A DNA stretch of 64,000 nt from positions 9,614 through 73,613 of the forward strand of contig CAJTNI010000008.1 in the NCBI GenBank assembly GCA_910577945.1. Direction: 5' to 3'. The first letter of the stretch is position 1; the number at the start of each line of letters is the position of its first letter. The notes under the pieces were generated by a model, which was not told the origin of the DNA, searched no databases, and saw nothing but the letters and a program-made list of their open reading frames with translations. Shown in pieces: positions 59,931 to 64,000 of this stretch. A program made the position numbers and the translations under genes. Source of the stretch: an uncultured Christensenella sp. (GTDB lineage Bacteria; Bacillota; Clostridia; Christensenellales; Pumilibacteraceae).

Positions 59931-61028
59931 CTATTCGTCGTCGTCAGTTTCGTCCGTCTCGTCCGTTAAATCGTTGTCGCGCAACTTTACCTTGTTTACC
60001 GCATCGCGGCGAATGTCCTCGCTCATGGCGGCGTAGTGCTTGCGCGTGGTGTTGACGTCCTTGTGCCCGAGCACGTCCGCCACTACGAAAATATCGTGCG
60101 TTTCGTGATACAGCGTCGTGCCGTACGTGCTGCGCAGCTTGTGCGGCGTAATCTTCTTGAACGGCGTAATCGCCTTGGCGTATTTTTTTACCATCATTTC
60201 GACGGCGCGCGGCGTAATGCGCCCGCCCTTGCCCGAGATAAAGAGCGCGTCGAAATCGTAAACGCGGCTGCCGAACGGCGTTTTTTCGGTTATCTGGTCG
60301 TCCAGCCAATCGACGTACTTGCGCAACGCGTCGGCGACCTCCTCCGAAAAATACAGTATGGAAGTATCGCCGCCCTTGCGCGTAACCACGAAGCTGTTGT
60401 CCTCGAAATTTATATCGTTGCGATTGAGCCCCACGCACTCGCTTATACGAATGCCCGTGCCCAAAAACAGCGACAGCATTGCCTCGTCGCGCACGGCGGT
60501 CTTGCTGTGAAAGGTTTTTTGCCGTCCGCTCAGCTTTTCGCCGTTTCCCGCCTCGTCGAGTATTTCCGTCACCTCGTTCACGTCGAGCCGAATTATAGGC
60601 TTTTGGTGGGTCTTGGGCGTATCGACCTTTGTCATGATATCGTGGTCGAGCTTTTCTTTTTTGTAAAAATACTTAAACAGCGTGCGCAGCGACGACACCT
60701 TGCGCTCCTTGGCGTTCTCGCGGCACGAGTGCTTTTTGCCGTCGAGCGTATACGACGACAGGTAGTCGATAAACGCTTCTATATCGGTGGGCGAGAGCTT
60801 GGCGAGGTCGGACAGCGTCAGCTCGATTATCTGCTTGCTCCTGAACCGTTTTTTTATCAGGTAGTCGCAAAAAACTCGGACGTCGCGCAGATATCCGAGT
60901 CTTGTAAGCGGCATTGTCCGCATGGCTATGCCAACGTTGAACTCGCGCGCAAAGTCGGGGAGACAATCCAGCAGTTCGTCGATTGCGGCGAGCGTTTTTT
61001 CGTTTCTTTCGTCGAAGTAATTGCTCAT
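59931..61028 (-). CDS. Tyrosine recombinase (XerC/XerD-like integrase)
   Basis: A 365-residue recombinase. The N-terminal SAM-like DNA-binding domain spans about residues 30-130 (FCDYLIKKRF, VSSLRTLFKYFYKKEKL). The catalytic set is complete: Arg194 in GTGIRISE, Lys218 in RKGGD, His296 and Arg299 in HKLRSTYGTTLY, His322 in LGHKDVNTT and Tyr332 in KHYAAMS. A very acidic tail (DLTDETDETDDDE) ends it, which is unusual. It might be the Xer enzyme for chromosome-dimer resolution or a dedicated DNA-inversion/integration enzyme. It lies in an operon with a PadR-type regulator (four-base gap) and a small DNA-binding-like protein, and no phage genes are nearby. Confidence 0.9.
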   Translation of the reverse strand: MSNYFDERNEKTLAAIDELLDCLPDFAREFNVGIAMRTMPLTRLGYLRDVRVFCDYLIKKRFRSKQIIELTLSDLAKLSPTDIEAFIDYLSSYTLDGKKHSCRENAKERKVSSLRTLFKYFYKKEKLDHDIMTKVDTPKTHQKPIIRLDVNEVTEILDEAGNGEKLSGRQKTFHSKTAVRDEAMLSLFLGTGIRISECVGLNRNDINFEDNSFVVTRKGGDTSILYFSEEVADALRKYVDWLDDQITEKTPFGSRVYDFDALFISGKGGRITPRAVEMMVKKYAKAITPFKKITPHKLRSTYGTTLYHETHDIFVVADVLGHKDVNTTRKHYAAMSEDIRRDAVNKVKLRDNDLTDETDETDDDE

Positions 61029-61032
61029 GTCA

Positions 61033-62757
61033 TCAATCTAGCGCATAGCGTCCCGATTTGAGCAACGATATGAATATAAGCTTGTTGATGGGAATGAACA
61101 GCGCGTACGCAATGGGTATTACGAGCGACGGCACGTGCTTGACCGAGAACGCCACGGGCATGCCCCAAATGAGGTTGAGGCAGTACACCACGACGGCGAC
61201 TTGCAGCATTATTATAAACCGTACGAACACCGACACGCGGAAATTCAAGTTTATGCGTTTTTTCTTATCGGGATTGCCCGCAAATTTGAGCACCGCGGCG
61301 ATAAACATGACGATGGGGAACAGCCCCGCGGCTATATACAGCGCAAAGTCGTAGCGCATGCGCATGCCCAACCCCATGTAGAAGGTGAGGAACAGCGACA
61401 GTCCCACGACGAACATTGCCGCGCATGTGATTGTATACTGCGTCATCATCAGCTTGTTGGAATAATAATAGTATTCGTGCGCGTACTGCTTGGCGGAATT
61501 GTTGTGCTCGCGAATGTCTACCGCGTTGCCAAGCTCCGCCGCCGCTTGCTCTACGCCCGAAAACCTGCGTATGCGAATTTCTTCTTCCTCGTACTCGTCC
61601 TCGTACCCGTCGGCGGCAACCTGCTCTTGCTCGGCGGTCGCGGCTTGCGCGCCGTCGAACCGATTTACGAGGTCGGCGAATATCTCTTTGTACGCGAGCC
61701 GTGCCGCCGATTCATCTTCGGGCAGGGCGACTGGCGCGAGCTCGTTGCGATTATCGACGGGCGCTATCGCGTTGGTTTCCGCAGGCGCGGGCACGGTCGG
61801 CGCGCTGTGCGCGGGCTCGACGGGTGCGGGCGGAACGGGCGCGGCAGCCTTCGCGGTCGGTTTTTCGGACTGTCTTATCGCGTCGGCGGAATACTCGTTG
61901 TAAAATCTGCCGCGCGCGTCGGCGTAGCTTTCGCCGTTTTGCTCCTGCGCGTACATGCGCTCCAATATTTCGTGCGGGTCGGACGCGTAAACCGTTTGCG
62001 TTGCTTCGTCCGCCGCGGGCTGAGCTTGCCGCTCGGTCGGCGCTTGCGGTTCGGACGTTTCGGCTTGCGCTTGCGTCGCGTCGGCGTTGCGCGCCGTCTC
62101 CTCCTCGGGAGTGTACAGCAAATCGAACAGCGAGGCAAAGCCCGTCATGTTGTCGTCCGCCTGCGAGGTTTGCTCTGTTTCGTCCGCCGCGGGCTGAGCT
62201 TGCGTCGGCTCTGCGACGGGCGCGGGCTGCGGTTGCTCGTATTGCGGCGCGGCTGCCGCGTCGGCGGGCGAGGTTATGCTCTCGTACACGGTTTCCGCGG
62301 GCGCGGGCGCTTCCGCCTTAGCCTGCTTGTCCGCTTTTTTGGGCTTGCGCTTGGCTCGGCGCTTGGGCAAGTCGTACGTTTCGTCCTCCACGTCCGAAAA
62401 ATCGTCGGTGGGGAGAATGGGCTTGCTGCCGACGATTAGCTCGCCGAACAGGTCGCGAGACCGCTCCCATTCGTTTTTGTATGTTACGAAAACCTCTCTG
62501 CCGCGCTCGGTAAGAGAGTAATATTTGCGTCTGCCTCCGCCGCTTTCCGATTCCGAGGAATCCCAATACGACGATATGAACTCTTGCTTTTCCAGTCTTT
62601 TAAGGCTTGCGTAAAGAGTGGCTTGGCGGATTTCCCACTGTCCGCCGCTCCGTGCGTTAATTTGCTTTATTAAATCGTAGCCGTATCTGTCGCCTTCGAA
62701 CAGAACCTTTAATATTACGGTATCTACGTTACCGCGAATTAAATCGCTTTCCGCCAT
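61033..62757 (-). CDS. PadR-family regulator fused to a four-helix membrane domain
   Basis: A 574-residue protein. Residues 1-105 are a PadR winged helix: LIRGNVDTVILKVLFEGDRY, GYDLIKQIN, RQATLYASLKRLEKQEFI, GGGRRKYYSLTERG. A low-complexity Pro/Ala/Glu/Gln-rich linker of about 320 residues follows, with short ordered-looking islands (TGFASLFDLLYTPEEE; LAYKEIFADLVNRFD). Four membrane helices end it (about 439-462, 471-492, 506-530, 543-566). It would be a membrane-tethered transcription regulator, possibly sensing membrane state. I start it at minus-strand ATG 62757-62755, behind GAGGTGACT; the open frame upstream is not family-like. A consensus promoter precedes it. Typical PadR proteins have only about 110-180 residues. 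Confidence 0.88.
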   Translation of the reverse strand: MAESDLIRGNVDTVILKVLFEGDRYGYDLIKQINARSGGQWEIRQATLYASLKRLEKQEFISSYWDSSESESGGGRRKYYSLTERGREVFVTYKNEWERSRDLFGELIVGSKPILPTDDFSDVEDETYDLPKRRAKRKPKKADKQAKAEAPAPAETVYESITSPADAAAAPQYEQPQPAPVAEPTQAQPAADETEQTSQADDNMTGFASLFDLLYTPEEETARNADATQAQAETSEPQAPTERQAQPAADEATQTVYASDPHEILERMYAQEQNGESYADARGRFYNEYSADAIRQSEKPTAKAAAPVPPAPVEPAHSAPTVPAPAETNAIAPVDNRNELAPVALPEDESAARLAYKEIFADLVNRFDGAQAATAEQEQVAADGYEDEYEEEEIRIRRFSGVEQAAAELGNAVDIREHNNSAKQYAHEYYYYSNKLMMTQYTITCAAMFVVGLSLFLTFYMGLGMRMRYDFALYIAAGLFPIVMFIAAVLKFAGNPDKKKRINLNFRVSVFVRFIIMLQVAVVVYCLNLIWGMPVAFSVKHVPSLVIPIAYALFIPINKLIFISLLKSGRYALD

Positions 62758-62778
62758 AGTCACCTCGCGCTGTATTAC

Positions 62779-62807
62779 ATTATACAATACTATTTTATGT
62801 ATGTCAA
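62779..62807 (-). promoter_or_regulatory. Consensus promoter of the padR-TM operon with overlapping dyad
   Basis: Minus strand TTGACA (62807-62802) and TATAAT (62784-62779) with a 17-bp spacer, both perfect. A TGTAT-N6-ATACA dyad overlaps the -10 box (about 62771-62786) and could be an operator, perhaps for PadR autoregulation. Confidence 0.85.
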
Positions 62808-62949
62808 TATTTTTTTTGCGAATTGATATGCTTTTTGCCGCGCGCGGGCGGCTGCGCATGGAGTTTTCGACAAATAAATCGCAATCGGTCGCTACGCGGC
62901 GCATAATCCGACGATTACACATTGCACGTTACTAATTCCGTAAAATCTA

Positions 62950-62978
62950 TTGACAAAATATGAACAATATGTTAACAT
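62950..62978 (+). promoter_or_regulatory. Probable promoter of the 63058 gene
   Basis: TTGACA (62950-62955) and TAACAT (62973-62978) with a 17-bp spacer. The -10 box overlaps the first of two TGAACAANNTGTTAACA repeats. Confidence 0.6.
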
Positions 62979-63018
62979 TTATCTGTATAGGCGCATAATT
63001 GTGAACAAATTGTTAACA
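62961..63018 (+). promoter_or_regulatory. Pair of operator-like direct repeats
   Basis: TGAACAATATGTTAACA (62961-62977) and TGAACAAATTGTTAACA (63002-63018) match at 15 of 17 positions and start 41 bp apart, about four helical turns. Each contains the dyad AACA-N3-TGTT. One overlaps the -10 box and the other lies just downstream of the predicted transcription start, as expected for a repressor site. Confidence 0.6.
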
Positions 63019-63057
63019 AACGCAGGCGTGCGTCCGACAGAATGAGCGAGGTGTCGA

Positions 63058-64000
63058 ATGAGAAACGGTAGAGCTACCGACGTTCACGGCAATAAGAGAA
63101 TAAAGCGCATAATCGCGCTTATAGTGTGTGTTATAATCGCGGCGGCGCTTGGCGCTACCGGTATTTTATGCTTTGCGGGCGGTAACGGCGTTACGGTGAA
63201 TCCGCCCGAGCAGGGGTCGGTCAATCAGTCGGCTAATCAAGATATTGCGGTAACGGGCGCGGTGGTCGCGTATTCGTATACCGCGTCTACGCTCAACAGC
63301 GGCGATACCAAGACCTTTACGCGCAACACGGCGTCGACCGGTCTTGCCGACGATACGGCGGAGCGCTCGATAAAATTGACCTTGCCCGCGGGCAGATATC
63401 GCTTCGAGATTTGGGGCGGACAGGGCGGCGACGGATGTAGCGGAGCTATCGACTCGGTAAACATTGCGGGCGGTCAGGGCGGATACTCCAAGGGCGAGGT
63501 AATGCTCACCGCTACCACTACCTATTACATATACCTCGGCGGCAGAGGGCGCTCGGGATACGGGTCTGGCAATCCCAAGATATACGGCGGATATAACGGC
63601 GGCGGTATGTGCCGCGGCGATACCGACAGCAACGGTCCTGCGGGCGGCGGCGGCGGCGCGAGCCACATAGCCACCACGCAGCGCGGCGTGCTGTCCAATT
63701 ACAACAGCTACCGCGGCGAGGTGTTGCTCGTTGCGGGCGGCGGCGGCGGCGGCGGAAGCTGTTCGGCAAAGGGCAAGGGCGGTCACGGCGGCGGCACTAC
63801 GGGCGGCACGGCGCAGACCACCGACGGCTATGCGGCGACGGGCGGCTCGCAAACCGCGGGCGGCACGGGCTCTAAGCCGTGGGCAAACACCAGCGGTTAT
63901 TCCAACGGCGCAAACGCGAGCATTACGGCGTCGGCGACGCAGGTTTGCGGCGCGGACGGCACGTTCGGCAAGGGCGGCGACGGCGGCGGTCCGACCAACG
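63058..64000 (+). CDS. Glycine-rich (PF12810-like) secreted or membrane-anchored protein, 3' end outside window
   Basis: The frame opens at ATG 63058 behind GCGAGGTG and stays open to the window edge (314 codons visible). A basic start (MRNGRATDVHGNKRIKR) is followed by one hydrophobic segment (about 18-42), acting as a signal anchor. The extracellular part matches the glycine-rich domain type: PAGRYRFEIWGGQGGDG, GGYSKGEVMLTATTTYYIYL, GGGGGASHIATTQRG and EVLLVAGGGGGGGS. Such domains occur in large bacterial surface proteins. The gene is divergent from the padR-TM gene and sits behind a two-site operator-like repeat, so it may be a regulated surface gene. The function is unknown. Confidence 0.8.
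   Translation, partial: MRNGRATDVHGNKRIKRIIALIVCVIIAAALGATGILCFAGGNGVTVNPPEQGSVNQSANQDIAVTGAVVAYSYTASTLNSGDTKTFTRNTASTGLADDTAERSIKLTLPAGRYRFEIWGGQGGDGCSGAIDSVNIAGGQGGYSKGEVMLTATTTYYIYLGGRGRSGYGSGNPKIYGGYNGGGMCRGDTDSNGPAGGGGGASHIATTQRGVLSNYNSYRGEVLLVAGGGGGGGSCSAKGKGGHGGGTTGGTAQTTDGYAATGGSQTAGGTGSKPWANTSGYSNGANASITASATQVCGADGTFGKGGDGGGPTN

Larger units (their letters stand above)
62758..63057. other. Divergent intergenic region between padR-TM and the glycine-rich protein
   Basis: This 300-bp divergent spacer holds a consensus minus-strand promoter (62779-62807), a plus-strand promoter (62950-62978) and two copies of an AACA/TGTT dyad (62961-62977, 63002-63018). Between 62810 and 62940 I see nothing specific. 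Confidence 0.75.

Noticed and set aside
59931..61028. Prophage or integrative element around the tyrosine recombinase
   Set aside because: No phage, relaxase, replication or cargo genes accompany it; the neighbours are a regulator and a housekeeping synthetase.

Overview
The window looks like a chromosomal contig from an uncultured, gut-type member of the Bacillota (class Clostridia, perhaps a Christensenellales-like lineage; the rank below class is my inference). The evidence is a tRNA-Thr-responsive T-box in front of thrS, Bacillus-like gene orders (rpsO-pnp-ylxY-M16 peptidase, cinA-recA, ruvA-ruvB-queA-tgt), strong AGGAGG-type ribosome binding sites, consensus sigma-A promoters with 17-bp spacers, and a row of very large secreted LRR, Ig-like and InlB-type surface proteins. 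Most of the window is GC-rich and densely packed, and nearly all genes are on the plus strand.

Layout. 1-745: the end of a secreted beta-helix or GLUG-like protein. 812-8961: a complete oligopeptide/dipeptide ABC transporter (binding lipoprotein, two permeases, two ATPases, the second with a long Lys/Ala-rich tail) plus a small overlapping membrane ORF. 8996-25272: in apparent continuity with it, a 2498-residue subtilisin-like LRR surface protease and three large lipoproteins. I read this as an extracellular proteolysis and peptide-uptake locus. 25633-31386: a 1917-residue modular lipoprotein with its own promoter and terminator. Its 3' part is much more AT-rich than the neighbourhood, and it is flanked by mirrored copies of two dispersed repeat families.

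31981-36679 is the rpsO-pnp-ylxY-M16 cluster. 36788-37183 is a dimeric dUTPase. 37372-46541 runs ftsK/spoIIIE, a soluble second FtsK-like translocase, rimO, pgsA, cinA-like and recA. 46623-51975 is ruvA-ruvB-queA-tgt-YgjP-like hydrolase-ruvC, so Holliday-junction and tRNA-queuosine genes are mixed. 52075-53508 is an orphan polytopic membrane protein with a seemingly leaderless promoter. 53509-54149 is a repeat-filled spacer next to a minus-strand tRNA-Trp. 54282-57083 has proC, rnhA, an HD-domain protein and a VTT-family membrane protein. 57121-59371 is the T-box and thrS.

59498-62757 is the only clear minus-strand protein-coding operon: a PadR-type regulator fused through a disordered linker to four membrane helices, a tyrosine recombinase, and a small Spo0A-C-like protein whose 3' end appears frameshifted. 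It is divergent from a glycine-rich surface protein (63058 to the window end) that sits behind a paired operator-like repeat.

The least ordinary items are the membrane-tethered PadR with its recombinase and Spo0A-C-like partners, the soluble FtsK paralogue, the H1-like tail on the transporter ATPase, the repeat-flanked AT-rich surface gene, and the duplicated tRNA-Trp trailer.
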